From contig OZ025206.1 of assembly GCA_964019055.1 (NCBI GenBank), forward strand, positions 15,535,291-15,599,290: a DNA stretch of 64,000 nt, in the 5' to 3' direction. This document shows, piece by piece, positions 44,600-59,099 of the stretch. The DNA is from Anthopleura xanthogrammica. Its lineage: Eukaryota > Cnidaria > Anthozoa > Actiniaria > Actiniidae. The translations under genes and the position numbers were made by a program. The first letter of the stretch is position 1, and every line of letters starts with the position of its first letter. Below the pieces are notes generated by a model. That model made no database searches. It saw nothing but the letters and a program-made list of their open reading frames with translations, and was not told the origin of the DNA.

Positions 44600-46700
44600 G
44601 ACATCAATGTTATTTTTCAGTTTATAAAATATTTTTGCTAAAATAGTCCGAAAATTGAATTTTTCAATGAAATTTCGATGTTGCTTAAATCTGGTCTTTT
44701 TTCATAGGATGGAATAGGAAATCATTGCGATGTTACTCAGAGGAATTAAAGTGAGTCTAAATGTTATTTTTTAGCACTTAAAATATTATTGCCAAAATGG
44801 GCCCAAAATCAAATTTATCGATGACCGAAGAATGGGAAAAAATCTCAAAATTGGGTCTTGCTAAAATTCTGCTTCTTTTTCATTGAAATCAATTGGAAAT
44901 ATTTCAGAGGTTACTCAGAAGTAAAAAAGAAAGTCTAAATGTTATTTTTTAGCACTTAAAATATTTTTGCCAAAATGGGCCCAAAATTGAATTTTTTGAT
45001 GACCGCAGAGTGGGAAACAATCTCAAAATTGGGTCTTGCTAAAATTCTGCTTTTTTTCACTCAAATCAATTGGAAATATTTCAGATGTTACTCAGAAGTA
45101 AAAAAGACAGTCTAAATGTTATTTTTTAGCACTTAAAATATTTTTGACAAAATGGGCCCAAAATTGAATTTTTCGATGACCGCGGAGTGGGAAAAAATCT
45201 CAAAATTGGGTCTTCCTAAAATTCTCCCACTTTTTCACTAAAATCAATTGGAAATAATTCACATGTTACTCAGGAGTTAAGAAGACAGTCTAAATGTTAT
45301 TTTTTAGCACTTAAAATATTTTTACCAAAATGGGACAGAAATTGAATTTTTCGATGACCGCGGAGTGGGAAAAAATCTCAAAATTGGGTCTTGCTAAAAT
45401 TCTGCTTCTTTTTCACTGAAATCAATTGGAAATATTTCAGATGTTACTCAGAAGTAAAAAAGACAGTCTAATTTTAGCACTTAAAATATTTTTCCCAAAA
45501 TGGGCCCAAAATTGAATTTTTCGATGACCGCGGAGTGGGAAAAAATCTCAAAATTGGGTCTTGCTAAAATTCTCCGACTTTTTCACTAAAATCAATTGGA
45601 AATAATTCAGATGTTACTCAGAAGTAAAGAAGACAGTCTAAATGTTATTTTTTAGTTTATAAAATATTTTTGCTAAAATAGTCAAAAAATTGAATTTTTC
45701 AATAAAATTTGGATGTTGCTCAAATCTGGTCTTTTTTCATAGGATGGAATAGGAAATCATTGCGATGTTACTCAGAGGAATTAAAGTGAGTCTAAATGTT
45801 ATTTTTTAGCACTTAAAATATTATTGCCAAAATGGGCCCAAAATCAAATTTATCGATGACCGAAGAATGGGAAAAAATCTCAAAATTGGGTCTTGCTAAA
45901 ATTCTGCTTCTTTTTCATTGAAATCAATTGGAAATATTTCAGAGGTTACTCAGAAGTAAAAAAGAAAGTCTAAATGTTATTTTTTAGCACTTAAAATATT
46001 TTTGCCAAAATGGGCCCAAAATTGAATTTTTTGATGACCGCAGAGTGGGAAACAATCTCAAAATTGGGTCTTGCTAAAATTCTGCTTTTTTTCACTCAAA
46101 TCAATTGGAAATATTTCAGATGTTACTCAGAAGTAAAAAAGACAGTCTAAATGTTATTTTTTAGCACTTAAAATATTTTTGACAAAATGGGCCCAAAATT
46201 GAATTTTTCGATGACCGCGGAGTGGGAAAAAATCTCAAAATTGGGTCTTCCTAAAATTCTCCCACTTTTTCACTAAAATCAATTGGAAATAATTCACATG
46301 TTACTCAGGAGTTAAGAAGACAGTCTAAATGTTATTTTTTAGCACTTAAAATATTTTTACCAAAATGGGACAGAAATTGAATTTTTCGATGACCGCGGAG
46401 TGGGAAAAAATCTCAAAATTGGGTCTTGCTAAAATTCTGCTTCTTTTTCACTGAAATCAATTGGAAATATTTCAGATGTTACTCAGAAGTAAAAAAGACA
46501 GTCTAATTTTAGCACTTAAAATATTTTTCCCAAAATGGGCCCAAAATTGAATTTTTCGATGACCGCGGAGTGGGAAAAAATCTCAAAATTGGGTCTTGCT
46601 AAAATTCTCCGACTTTTTCACTAAAATCAATTGGAAATAATTCAGATGTTACTCAGAAGTAAAGAAGACAGTCTAAATGTTATTTTTTAGTTTATAAAAT
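44600..46700 (+). repeat. 1035-bp higher-order tandem duplication
   Basis: The variant TATCGATGACCGAAGAATGGG (44816 and 45851) and the variant GGGACAGAAATTG (45332 and 46367) both recur at exactly 1035 bp. Each copy includes a truncated unit with GACAGTCTAATTTTAGCAC (a deletion within the usual GTCTAAATGTTATTTTTTAG). Confidence 0.75.
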
Positions 46701-49700
46701 ATTTTTGCTAAAATAGTCAAAAAATTGAATTTTTCAATAAAATTTGGATGTTGCTCAAATCTGGTCTTTTTTCATAGGATGGAATTGGAAATCATTGCGA
46801 TGTTACTCAGAGGAATTAAAGTGAGTCTAAATGTTATTTCTTAGCTCATAATTTTTTTTCCCCAAAATGGGCCCAAAATTGAATTTTTCGATGACCGCGG
46901 AGTGGGGAAAAATCTCAAAATTGGGTCTTGCTAAAATTCTACTTCTTTTTCACTGAAATTAATTGGAAATAATTCAGATGTTACTCAGAAGTAAAAAAGA
47001 CAGTCTAAATGTTATTTTTTAGCAATTAAAATATTTTTGCCAAAATGGGCCCAAAATTGAATTTTTCGATGACCGCGGTGTGGGAAAAAATCTCAAAATT
47101 GGGTCTTGCTAAAATTCTGCTTCTTTTTCACTGAAATCAATTGGAAATAATTCAGATGTTACTCAGAAGTAAGAAAGACAGTCTAAATGTAATTTTTTAG
47201 CACTTAAAATATTTTTACCAAAATGGGACAGAAATTGAATTTTTCGATGACCGCGGAGTGGGAAAAAATCTCAAAATTGGGTCTTGCTAAAATTCTGCTT
47301 CTTTTTCACTGAAATCAATTGGAAATATTTCAGATGTTACTCAGAAGTAAAAAAGACAGTCTAATTTTAGCACTCAAAATATTTTTCCCAAAATGGGCCC
47401 AAAATTGAATTTTTCGATGACCGCGGAGTGGGAAAAAATCTCAAAATTGGGTCTTGCTAAAATTCTCCGACTTTTTCACTAAAATCAATTGGAAATAATT
47501 CAGATGTTACTCAGAAGTAAAGAAGACAGTCTAAATGTTATTTTTTAGTTTATAAAATATTTTTGCTAAAATAGTCAAAAAATTGAATTTTTCAATAAAA
47601 TTTGGATGTTGCTCAAATCTGGTCTTTTTTCATAGGATGGAATTGGAAATCATTGCGATGTTACTCAGAGGAATTAAAGTGAGTCTAAATGTTATTTCTT
47701 AGCTCATAATTTTTTTTCCCCAAAATGGGCCCAAAATTGAATTTTTCGATGACCGCGGAGTGGGGAAAAATCTCAAAATTGGGTCTTGCTAAAATTCTAC
47801 TTCTTTTTCACTGAAATTAATTGGAAATAATTCAGATGTTACTCAGAAGTAAAAAAGACAGTCTAAATGTTATTTTTTAGTTTATCAAATATTTTTGCTA
47901 AAATAGTCAAAAAATTGAATTTTTCAATAAAATTTGGATGTTGCTCAAATCTGGTCTTTTTTCATAGGATGGAATTGGAAATCATTGCGATGTTACTCAG
48001 AGGAATTAAAGTGAGTCTAAATGTTATTTCTTAGCTCATAATTTTTTTTCCCCAAAATGGGCCCAAAATTGAATTTTTCGATGACCGCGGAGTGGGGAAA
48101 AATCTCAAAATTGGGTCTTGCTAAAATTCTACTTCTTTTTCACTGAAATTAATTGGAAATAATTCAGATGTTACTCAGAAGTAAAAAAGACAGTCTAAAT
48201 GTTATTTTTTAGCAATTAAAATATTTTTGCCAAAATGGGCCCAAAATTGAATTTTTCGATGACCGCGGTGTGGGAAAAAATCTCAAAATTGGGTCTTGCT
48301 AAAATTCTGCTTCTTTTTCACTGAAATCAATTGGAAATAATTCAGATGTTACTCAGAAGTAAGAAAGACAGTCTAAATGTAATTTTTTAGCACTTAAAAT
48401 ATTTTTGCCAAAATGGGCCCAAAATTGAATTTTTTGATGACCGCAGAGTGGGAAACAATCTCAAAATTGGGTCTTGCTAAAATTCTGCTTCTTTTTCACT
48501 GAAATCAATTGGAAATAATTCAGATGTTACTCAGAAGTAAGAAAGACAGTCTAAATGTAATTTTTTAGCACTTAAAATATTTTTGCCAAAATGGGCCCAA
48601 AATTGAATTTTTTGATGACCGCAGAGTGGGAAACAATCTCAAAATTGGGTCTTGCTAAAATTCTGCTTCTTTTTCACTGAAATCAATTGAAAATATTTCA
48701 GATGTTACTCAGATTTAAAAAAGACAGTCTAAATGTTATTTTTTAGCACTTAAAATATTTTTGACAAAATGGGCCCAAAATTGAATTTTTCGATGACCGC
48801 GGAGTGGGAAAAAATCTCAAAATTGGGTCTTGCTAAAATTCTCCGACTTTTTCACTAAAATCAATTGGAAATAATTCAGATGTTACTCAGAAGTAAAGAA
48901 GACAGTCTAAATGTTATTTTTTAGTTTATAAAATATTTTTGCTAAAATAGTCAAAAAATTGAATTTTTCAATGAAATTTGGATCTTGCTCAAATCTGGTC
49001 TTTTTTCATAGGATGGAATTGGAAATCATTGCGATGTAACTCAGAGGAATTAAAGTGAGTCTAAATGTTATTTCTTAGCTCATAATTTTTTTTCCCCAAA
49101 ATGGGCCCAAAATTGAATTTTTCGATGACCGCGGAGTGGGGAAAAATCTCAAAATTGGGTCTTGCTAAAATTCTACTTCTTTTTCACTGAAATTAATTGG
49201 AAATAATTCAGATGTTACTCAGAAGTAAAAAAGACATTATCAATGTTATTTTTCAGTTTATAAAATATTTTTGCTAAAATAGTCTGAAAATTGAATTTTT
49301 CAATGAAATTTGGATGTTGCTTAAATCTGGTCTTTTTTCATAAGATGGAATAGGAAATCATTGCGATGTTACTCAGAGGAATTAATGTGAGTCTAAATGT
49401 TATTTTTTAGCACTTAAAATATTATTGCCAAAATGGGCCCAAAATCGAATTTATCGATGACCGAGGAGTGGGGAAAAATCTCAAAATTGGGTCTTCCTAA
49501 AATTCTCCCACTTTTTCACTGAAATCAATTGGAAATAATTCAGATGTTCCTCAGAAGTAAAAAAGACAGTCTAAATGTTATTTTTTAGCACCTAAAATAT
49601 TTTTGCCAAAATGGGCCCAAAATTGAATTTTTTGATGACCGCGGAGTGGGGAAAAATCTCAAAATTGGGTCTTGCTAAAATTCGCCCACTTTTTCACTCA

Positions 49701-51520
49701 AATCAATTGGAAATAATTCAGATGTTACTCAGAAGTAAAAAAGACATCAATGTTATTTTTCAGTTTATAAAATATTTTTGCTAAAATAGTCCAAAAATTG
49801 AATTTTTCAATGAAATTTGGATGTTGCTTAAATGTGGTCTTTTTTCATAGGATGGAATAGGAAATCATTGCGATGTTACTAAGAGGAATTAAAGTGAGTC
49901 TAAATGTTTTTTTTTAGCACTTAAAATATTTTTGCCAAAATGGGCCCAAAATCGAATTTATCGATGACCGAGGAGTGGGAAAAAATCTCAAAATTGGGTC
50001 TTGCTAAAATTCTGCTTCTTTTTCACTGAAATCAATTGGAAATATTTCAGAGGTTACTCAGAAGTAAAAAAGACAGTCTAAATGTTATTTTTTAGCACTT
50101 AAAATAATTTTGCCAAACTGGGCCCAAAATTGAATTTTTCGATGACCGCGGAGTGGGGAAAAATCTCAAAATTGGGTCTTGCTAAAATTCTGCTTGTTTT
50201 TCACTGAAATCAATTGGAAATAATTCAGATGTTACACAGAAGTAAAAAAGACTGTCTAAATGTAATTTTTTAGCACTTAAAATATTTTTGCCAAAATAGG
50301 CCCAAAATTGAATTTTTTGATGACCGCAGAGTGGGAAACAATCTCAAAATTGGGTCTTGCTAAAATTCTGCTTCTTTTTTAGTGAAATCAATAGGAAATA
50401 TTTCAGATGTTACTCAGAAGTAAAAAAGACAGTCTAAATGTTATATTTTAGCACTTAAAATATTTTTGCCAAAATGAGCCCAAAATTGAATTTTTCAATG
50501 ACCGCGGAGTGGGGAAAAATCTCAAAATTGGGTCTTGCTAAAATTCTGCTTCTTTTTCAATGAAATCAATTGGAAATAATTCAGATGTTAGTCAGAAGTA
50601 AAAAAGACATCACTGTTATTTTTCAGTTTATAAAATATTTTTGCTAAAATAGTCCAAAAATTGAATTTTTCAATGAAATTTGGATGTTGCTCAAATCTGG
50701 TCTTTTATCATAGGATGGAATTGGAAATCATTGCGATGTTACTCAGAGGAATTAAAGTGAGTCTAAATGTTATTTCTTAGCTCATAATTTTTTTCCCTCA
50801 AAATTGGCCCAAAATTGAATTTTTCGATGACCGCGGAGTGGGGAAAAATCTCAAAATTGGGTCTTGCTAAAATTCTGCTTCTTTTTCACTGAAATCAATT
50901 GGAAATAATTCAGATGTTACTCAGAAGTAAAAAAGACAGTCTAAATGATATTTTTTAGCACTAAAAATATTTTTGCAAAAATGGGCCCAAAATCAAATTT
51001 TTCGATGACCGCGGAGTGCGGAAAAATCTCAAAATTGGGTCTTGCTAAAATTCTGCTTCTTTTTCACTGAAATCAATTGGAAATATTTCAGATGTTACTC
51101 AGAAGTAAAAAAGACAGTCTAAATGTTATTTTTTAGCACTTAAAATATTTTTTTCAAAATGGTTCCAAAATTCAATTTTTTAATGACCGCGGAGTGGGGA
51201 AAAATCTCTCAAAATTGGGTCTTGCTAAAATTCTGCTTCTTTTTCACTGAAATGAATCGGAAATATTTCAGATTTTACTCAGAAGTAAAAAAGACAGTCT
51301 AAATGGTATTTTTTAGCACTTAAAGTAATTTTTGACAAAATGGGCCCAAAATTGAATTTTTCGATGACCGCGGAGTGCGTAAAAATCTCAAAATTGGGTC
51401 TTGCTAAAATTCTGCTTCTTTTTCACTGAAATCAATTGGAAATATTTCAGATGTTACTCAGAAGTAAAAAGGACAGTCTAAATGTTATTTTTTAGCATTT
51501 AAAATATTTTTTTCAAAATG

Positions 51521-54500
51521 GTTCCAAAATTCAATTTTTTAATGACCACGGAGTGGGGAAAAATCTCTCAAAATTGGGTCTTGCTAAAATTCTGCTTCTT
51601 TTTCACTGAAATCAATTGGAAATATTTCAGATGTTACTCAGAAGTAAAAAAGACAGTCTAAATGGTATTTTTTAGCACTTAAAGTATTTTTGACAAAATG
51701 GGCCCAAATCTGAATTTTTCGATGACCGCGAAGTGCGGAAAAATCTCAAAATTGGGTCTTGCTAAAATTCTGCTTCTTTTTCACTGAAATCAATTGGAAA
51801 TAATTCAGATGTTACTCAGAAGTAAAAAAGACAGTCTAAATGTTATTTTTTAGTACTTAAAATATTTTTGCTAAAATAGTCCAAAAATTGAATTTTTCAA
51901 TGAAATTTGGATGTTGCTTAAATCTGGTCTTTTTTCATAGGATGGAATAGGAAATCATTGCGATGTTACTCAGAGGAATTAAAGTGAGTCTAAATGTTAT
52001 TTTTAGCACTTAAAATATTTTTGCCAAAATGGGCCCAAAATTGAATTTTTGGATGACCGCGGAGTAGGGAAAAATCTCAAAATTGGGTCTTGCTAAAATT
52101 CTGCTTCTTTTGTACTGAAATCAATTGGAAATAATTCAGATGTTACTCAGAAGTAAAAAAGACAGTCTAAATGATATTTTTTAGCACTTAAAATATTTTT
52201 ACCAAAATGGGCCCAAAATTGAATTTTTCGATGACCGCGGAGTGGGAAAAAATCTCAAAATTGGGTCTTGCTAAAATTCTGCTTCTTTTTCACTGAAATC
52301 AATTGGAAATATTTCAGATGTTACTCAGAAGTAAAAAGGACAGTCTAAATGTTATTTTTTAGCATTTAAAATATTTTTTTCAAAATGGTTCCAAAATTCA
52401 ATTTTTTAATGACCGCGGAGTGGGGAAAAATCTCTCAAAATTGGGTCTTGCTAAAATTCTGCTTCTTTTTCACTGAAATGAATCGGAAATATTTCAGATG
52501 TTACTCAGAAGTAAAAAAGACAGTCTAAATGGTATTTTTTAGCAATTAAAGTATTTTTGACAAAATGGGCCCAAAATTGAATTTTTCGATGACCGCGGAG
52601 TGCGGAAAAATCTCAAAATTGGGTCTTGCTAAAATTCTGCTTCTTTTTCACTGAAATCAATTGGAAATAATTCAGATGTTACTCAGAAGTAAAAAAGACA
52701 GTCTAAATGGTATTTTTTAGTACTTAAAATATTTTTGCTAAAATAGTCCAAAAATTGAATTTTTCAATAAAATTTGGATGTTGCTTAAATCTGGTCTTTT
52801 TTCATAGGATGGAATAGGAAATCATTGCGATGTTACTCAGAGGAATTAAAGTGAGTCTAAATGTTATTTTTAGCACTTAAAATATTTTTGCCAAAATGGG
52901 CCCAAAATTGAATTTTTGGATGACCGCGGAGTAGGGAAAAATCTCAAAATTGGGTCTTGCTAAAATTCTGCTTCTTTTGTACTGAAATCAATTAGAAATA
53001 ATTCAGATGTTACTCAGAAGTAAAAAAGACAGTCTAAATGATATTTTTTAGCACTTAAAATATTTTTACCAAAATGGGCCCAAAATTGAATTTTTCGATG
53101 ACCGCGGAGTGGGAAAAAATCTCAAAATTGGGTCTTGCTAAAATTCTGCTTCTTTTTCACTGAAATCAATTGGAAATATTTCAGATGTTACTCAGAAGTA
53201 AAAAGGACAGTCTAAATGTTTTTTTTTAGCATTTAAAATATTTTTTTCAAAATGGTTCCAAAATTCAATTTTTTAATGACCGCGGAGTGGGGAAAAATCT
53301 CTCAAAATTGGGTCTTGCTAAAATTCTGCTTCTTTTTCACTGAAATGAATCGGAAATATTTCAGATGTTACTCAGAAGTAAAAAAGACAGTCTAAATGGT
53401 ATTTTTTAGCACTTAAAGTATTTTTGACAAAATGGGCCCAAAATTGAATTTTTCGATGACCGCGGAGTGCGGAAAAATCTCAAAATTGGGTCTTGCTAAA
53501 ATTCTGCTTCTTTTTCACTGAAATCAATTGGAAATAATTCAGATGTTACTCAGAAGTAAAAAAGACAGTCTAAATGGTATTTTTTAGTACTTAAAATATT
53601 TTTGCTAAAATAGTCCAAAAATTGAATTTTTCAATAAAATTTGGATGTTGCTTAAATCTGGTCTTTTTTCATAGGATGGAATAGGAAATCATTGCGATGT
53701 TACTCAGAGGAATTAAAGTGAGTCTAAATGTTATTTTTAGCACTTAAAATATTTTTGCCAAAATGGGCCCAAAATTGAATTTTTGGATGACCGCGGAGTA
53801 GGGAAAAATCTCAAAATTGGGTCTTGCTAAAATTCTGCTTCTTTTGTACTGAAATCAATTAGAAATAATTCAGATGTTACTCAGAAGTAAAAAAGACAGT
53901 CTAAATGATATTTTTTAGCACTTAAAATATTTTTACCAAAATGGGCCCAAAATTGAATTTTTCGATGACCGCGGAGTGGGAAAAAATCTCAAAATTGGGT
54001 CTTGCTAAAATTCTGCTTCTTTTTCACTGAAATCAATTGGAAATATTTCAGATGTTACTCAGAAGTAAAAAGGACAGTCTAAATGTTTTTTTTTAGCATT
54101 TAAAATATTTTTTTCAAAATGGTTCCAAAATTCAATTTTTTAATGACCGCGGAGTGGGGAAAAATCTCTCAAAATTGGGTCTTGCTAAAATTCTGCTTCT
54201 TTTTCACTGAAATCAATTGGAAATATTTCAGATGTTACTCAAAAGTAAAAAAGACAGTCTAAATGGTATTTTTTAGCACTTAAAGTATTTTTGACAAAAT
54301 GGGCCCAAAATTGAATTTTTCGATGACCGCGGAGTGCGGAAAAATCTCAAAATTGGGTCTTGCTAAAATTCTGCTTCTTTTTCACTGAAATCAATTGGAA
54401 ATAATTCAGATGTTACTCAGAAGTAAAAAAGACAGTCTAAATGTTATTTTTTAGTACTTAAAATATTTTTGCTAAAATAGTCCAAAAATTGAATTTTTCA

Positions 54501-57500
54501 ATGAAATTTGGATGTTGCTTAAATCTGGTCTTTTTTCATAGGATGGAATAGGAAATCATTGCGATGTTACTCAGAGGAATTAAAGTGAGTCTAAATGTTA
54601 TTTTTAGCACTTAAAATATTTTTGCCAAAATGGGCCCAAAATTGAATTTTTGGATGACCGCGGAGTAGGGAAAAATCTCAAAATTGGGTCTTGCTAAAAT
54701 TCTGCTTCTTTTGTACTGAAATCAATTAGAAATAATTCAGATGTTACTCAGAAGTAAAAAAGACAGTCTAAATGATATTTTTTAGCACTTAAAATATTTT
54801 TACCAAAATGGGCCCAAAATTGAATTTTTCGATGACCGCGGAGTGGGAAAAAATCTCAAAATTGGGTCTTGCTAAAATTCTGCTTCTTTTTCACTGAAAT
54901 CAATTGGAAATATTTCAGATGTTACTCAGAAGTAAAAAGGACAGTCTAAATGTTTTTTTTTAGCATTTAAAATATTTTTTTCAAAATGGTTCCAAAATTC
55001 AATTTTTTAATGACCGCGGAGTGGGGAAAAATCTCTCAAAATTGGGTCTTGCTAAAATTCTGCTTCTTTTTCACTGAAATCAATTGGAAATATTTCAGAT
55101 GTTACTCAAAAGTAAAAAAGACAGTCTAAATGGTATTTTTTAGCACTTAAAGTATTTTTGACAAAATGGGCCCAAAATTGAATTTTTCGATGACCGCGGA
55201 GTGCGGAAAAATCTCAAAATTGGGTCTTGCTAAAATTCTGCTTCTTTTTCACTGAAATCAATTGGAAATAATTCAGATGTTACTCAGAAGTAAAAAAGAC
55301 AGTCTAAATGTTATTTTTTAGTACTTAAAATATTTTTGCTAAAATAGTCCAAAAATTGAATTTTTCAATGAAATTTGGATGTTGCTTAAATCTGGTCTTT
55401 TTTCATAGGATGGAATAGGAAATCATTGCGATGTTACTCAGAGGAATTAAAGTGAGTCTAAATGTTATTTTTAGCACTTAAAATATTTTTGCCAAAATGG
55501 GCCCAAAATTGAATTTTTGGATGACCGCGGAGTAGGGAAAAATCTCAAAATTGGGTCTTGCTAAAATTCTGCTTCTTTTGTACTGAAATCAATTAGAAAT
55601 AATTCAGATGTTACTCAGAAGTAAAAAAGACAGTCTAAATGATATTTTTTAGCACTTAAAATATTTTTACCAAAATGGGCCCAAAATTGAATTTTTCGAT
55701 GACCGCGGAGTGGGAAAAAATCTCAAAATTGGGTCTTGCTAAAATTCTGCTTCCTTTTTCACTGAAATCAATTGGAAATATTTCAGATGTTACTCAGAAG
55801 TAAAAAGGACAGTCTAAATGTTTTTTTTTAGCATTTAAAATATTTTTTTCAAAATGGTTCCAAAATTCAATTTTTTAATGACCGCGGAGTGGGGAAAAAT
55901 CTCTCAAAATTGGGTCTTGCTAAAATTCTGCTTCTTTTTCACTGAAATCAATTGGAAATATTTCAGATGTTACTCAAAAGTAAAAAAGACAGTCTAAATG
56001 GTATTTTTTAGCACTTAAAGTATTTTTGACAAAATGGGCCCAAAATTGAATTTTTCGATGACCGCGGAGTGCGGAAAAATCTCAAAATTGGGTCTTGCTA
56101 AAATTCTGCTTCTTTTTCACTGAAATCAATTGGAAATAATTCAGATGTTACTCAGAAGTAAAAAAGACAGTCTAAATGTTATTTTTTAGTACTTAAAATA
56201 TTTTTGCTAAAATAGTCCAAAAATTGAATTTTTCAATGAAATTTGGATGTTGCTTAAATCTGGTCTTTTTTCATAGGATGGAATAGGAAATCATTGCGAT
56301 GTTACTCAGAGGAATTAAAGTGAGTCTAAATGTTATTTTTAGCACTTAAAATATTTTTGCCAAAATGGGCCCAAAATTGAATTTTTGGATGACCGCGGAG
56401 TAGGGAAAAAACTCAAAATTGGGTCTTGCTAAAATTCTGCTTCTTTTTCACTGAAATCAATTGGAAATAATTCAGATGTTACTCAGAAGTAAAAAAGACA
56501 GTCTAAATGATATTTTTTAGCACTTAAAATATTTTTACCAAAATGAGCCCAAAATTGAATTTTTCGATGACCGCGGAGTGGGAAAAAAATCTCAAAATTG
56601 GGTCTTGCTAAAATTCTGCTTCTTTTTCACTGAAATCAATTGGAAATATTTCAGATGTTACTCAGAAGTAAAAAAGACAGTCTAAATGTTATTTTTTAGC
56701 ACTTAAAATATTTTTTTCAAAATGGTTCCAAAATTCAATTTTTTAATGACCGCGGAGTGGGGAAAAATCTCTCAAAATTGGGTCTTGCTAAAATTCTGCT
56801 TCTTTTTCACTGAAATCAATTGGAAATATTTCAGATGTTACTCAGAAGTAAAAAAGACAGTCTAAATGGTATTTTTTAGCACTTAAAGTATTTTTGACAA
56901 AATGGGCCCAAAATTGAATTTTTCGATGACCGCGGAGTGCGGAAAAATCTCAAAATTGGGTCTTGCTAAAATTCTGCTTCTTTTTCACTGAAATCAATTG
57001 GAAATAATTCAGATGTTACTCAGAAGTAAAAAAGACAGTCTAAATGTTATTTTTTAGTACTTAAAATATTTTTGCTAAAATAGTCCAAAAATTGAATTTT
57101 TCAATGAAATTTGGATGTTGCTTAAATCTGGTCTTTTTTCATAGGATGGAATAGGAAATCATTGCGATGTTACTCAGAGGAATTAAAGTGAGTCTAAATG
57201 TTATTTTTAGCACTTAAAATATTTTTGCCAAAATGGGCCCAAAATTGAATTTTTGGATGACCGCGGAGTAGGGAAAAATCTCAAAATTGGGTCTTGCTAA
57301 AATTCTGCTTCTTTTGTACTGAAATCAATTGGAAATAATTCAGATGTTACTCAGAAGTAAAAAAGACAGTCTAAATGATATTTTTTAGCACTTAAAATAT
57401 TTTTACCAAAATGGGCCCAAAATTGAATTTTTCGATGACCGCGGAGTGGGAAAAAATCTCAAAATTGGGTCTTGCTAAAATTCTGCTTCTTTTTCACTGA

Positions 57501-57590
57501 AATCAATTGGAAATATTTCAGATGTTACTCAGAAGTAAAAAGGACAGTCTAAATGTTATTTTTTAGCATTTAAATTTTTTTGTTCAAAAT
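51521..57590 (+). repeat. 867-bp pentameric higher-order repeat, seven copies
   Basis: The variant GGTTCCAAAATTC recurs at 51521, 52388, 53255, 54122, 54989, 55857 and 56725. The variant TTTTTGGATGACCGCGGAG recurs at 52051, 52918, 53785, 54652, 55519, 56387 and 57255. The spacing is 867 bp, with two 868-bp steps from single-base insertions. Each unit is four type A monomers plus one type B monomer. Copies are nearly identical, so this is the most homogenised part of the array. Confidence 0.9.
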
Positions 57591-59099
57591 TGGCCCAAAA
57601 TTGAAATTTTCGATGACCGCAGAGTGGGGAAAAATCTCTCAAAATTGGGTCTTCCTAAAATTCTGCTTCTTTTTCACTGAAATCAATTGGAAATGATTCA
57701 GATGTTACTCAGAAGTAAAGAAGACAGTCTAAGTGTTATTTTTTAGCACTTCAAATAATTTGGCGAAAATGGACCCAAAATTGAATTTTTCGATGACCGC
57801 GGAGTGGGAAAAAATCTGTAAATTGGTTCTTGCTAAAATTCTTCGACTTTTTCACTGAAATCAATTGGAAATGATTCAGAGGTTACTCAGAAGTAAAAAA
57901 GACAGTCTAAATGTTATTTTTTAGGTAATAAATTTTTTTTGCCAAAATGGGCCCAAAATTGAATTTTTCGATGACCGCAGAGTGGGGAAAAATCTCAAAA
58001 TTGCGTCTTGCTAAAATTCTGCTTCTTTTTCACGGAAATCAATTGGAAATAATTCACATGTTACTCAGAAGTAAAAAAGACAGTCTAAATGTTATTTTTT
58101 AGGTAATAAATTTTTTTTGCCAAAATGGGCCCAAAATTGAATTTTTCGATGACCGCGGAGTGGGGAAAAATCTCAAAATTGGGTCTTGCTAAAATTCTGC
58201 TTCTTTTTCACTGAAATGAATTGGAAATAATTCAGATGTTACTCAGAAGTAAAAAAGACAGTCTAAATGTTATTTTTTAGGTAATAAATTTTTTTACCCA
58301 AAATTGGCCCAAAATTGAATTTTTCGATGACCGCGGAGTGGGAAACAATCTCAAAATTGGGTCTTGCTAAAATTCTGCTTCTTTTTCACTGAAATGAATT
58401 GGAAATAATTCAGATGCTACTCAGAAGTAAAAAAGACAGTCTAAATGTTATTTTTTAGGTAATAAATTTTTTTGCCCAAAATTGGCCCAAAATTGAATTT
58501 TTCGATGACCGCGGAGTGGGAAACAATCTCAAAATTGGGTCTTGCTAAAATTCTGCTTCTTTTTCACTGAAATCAATTGGAAATAGTTCAGATGTTACTC
58601 AGAAGTAAAAAAGACAGTCTAAATGTTTTTTTTTAGGTAATAAATTTTTTTTGCCAAAATGGGCCCAAAATTTAATTTTTCGATGACCGCGGAGTGGGAA
58701 AAAATCTCAAAATTGGGTCTTGCTAAAATTCTGCTTCTTTTTCACTGAAATCAATTGGAAATAATTCAGATGTTACTCAGAAGTAAAAAAGACAACCTAA
58801 ATGTTATTTTTTAGCACTTAAAATATTTTTCCCAAAATGGGCCCAAAATTGAATTTTTCGATGACCGCGGAGTGGGAAAAAATCTGAAAATTGGGTCTTG
58901 CTAAAATTCTGCTTCTTTTTCACTGAAATCAATTGGAAATAATTCAGATGTTACTCAGAAGTAAAAAAGACAGTCTAAATGATATTTTTGAGCACTTAAA
59001 ATATTTTTGCCAAAATGGGCCCAAAATTGAATTTTTCGATGACCGCGGAGTGGGGAAAAATCTCAAAATTGGGTCTTGCTAAAATTCTGCTTCTTTTTC

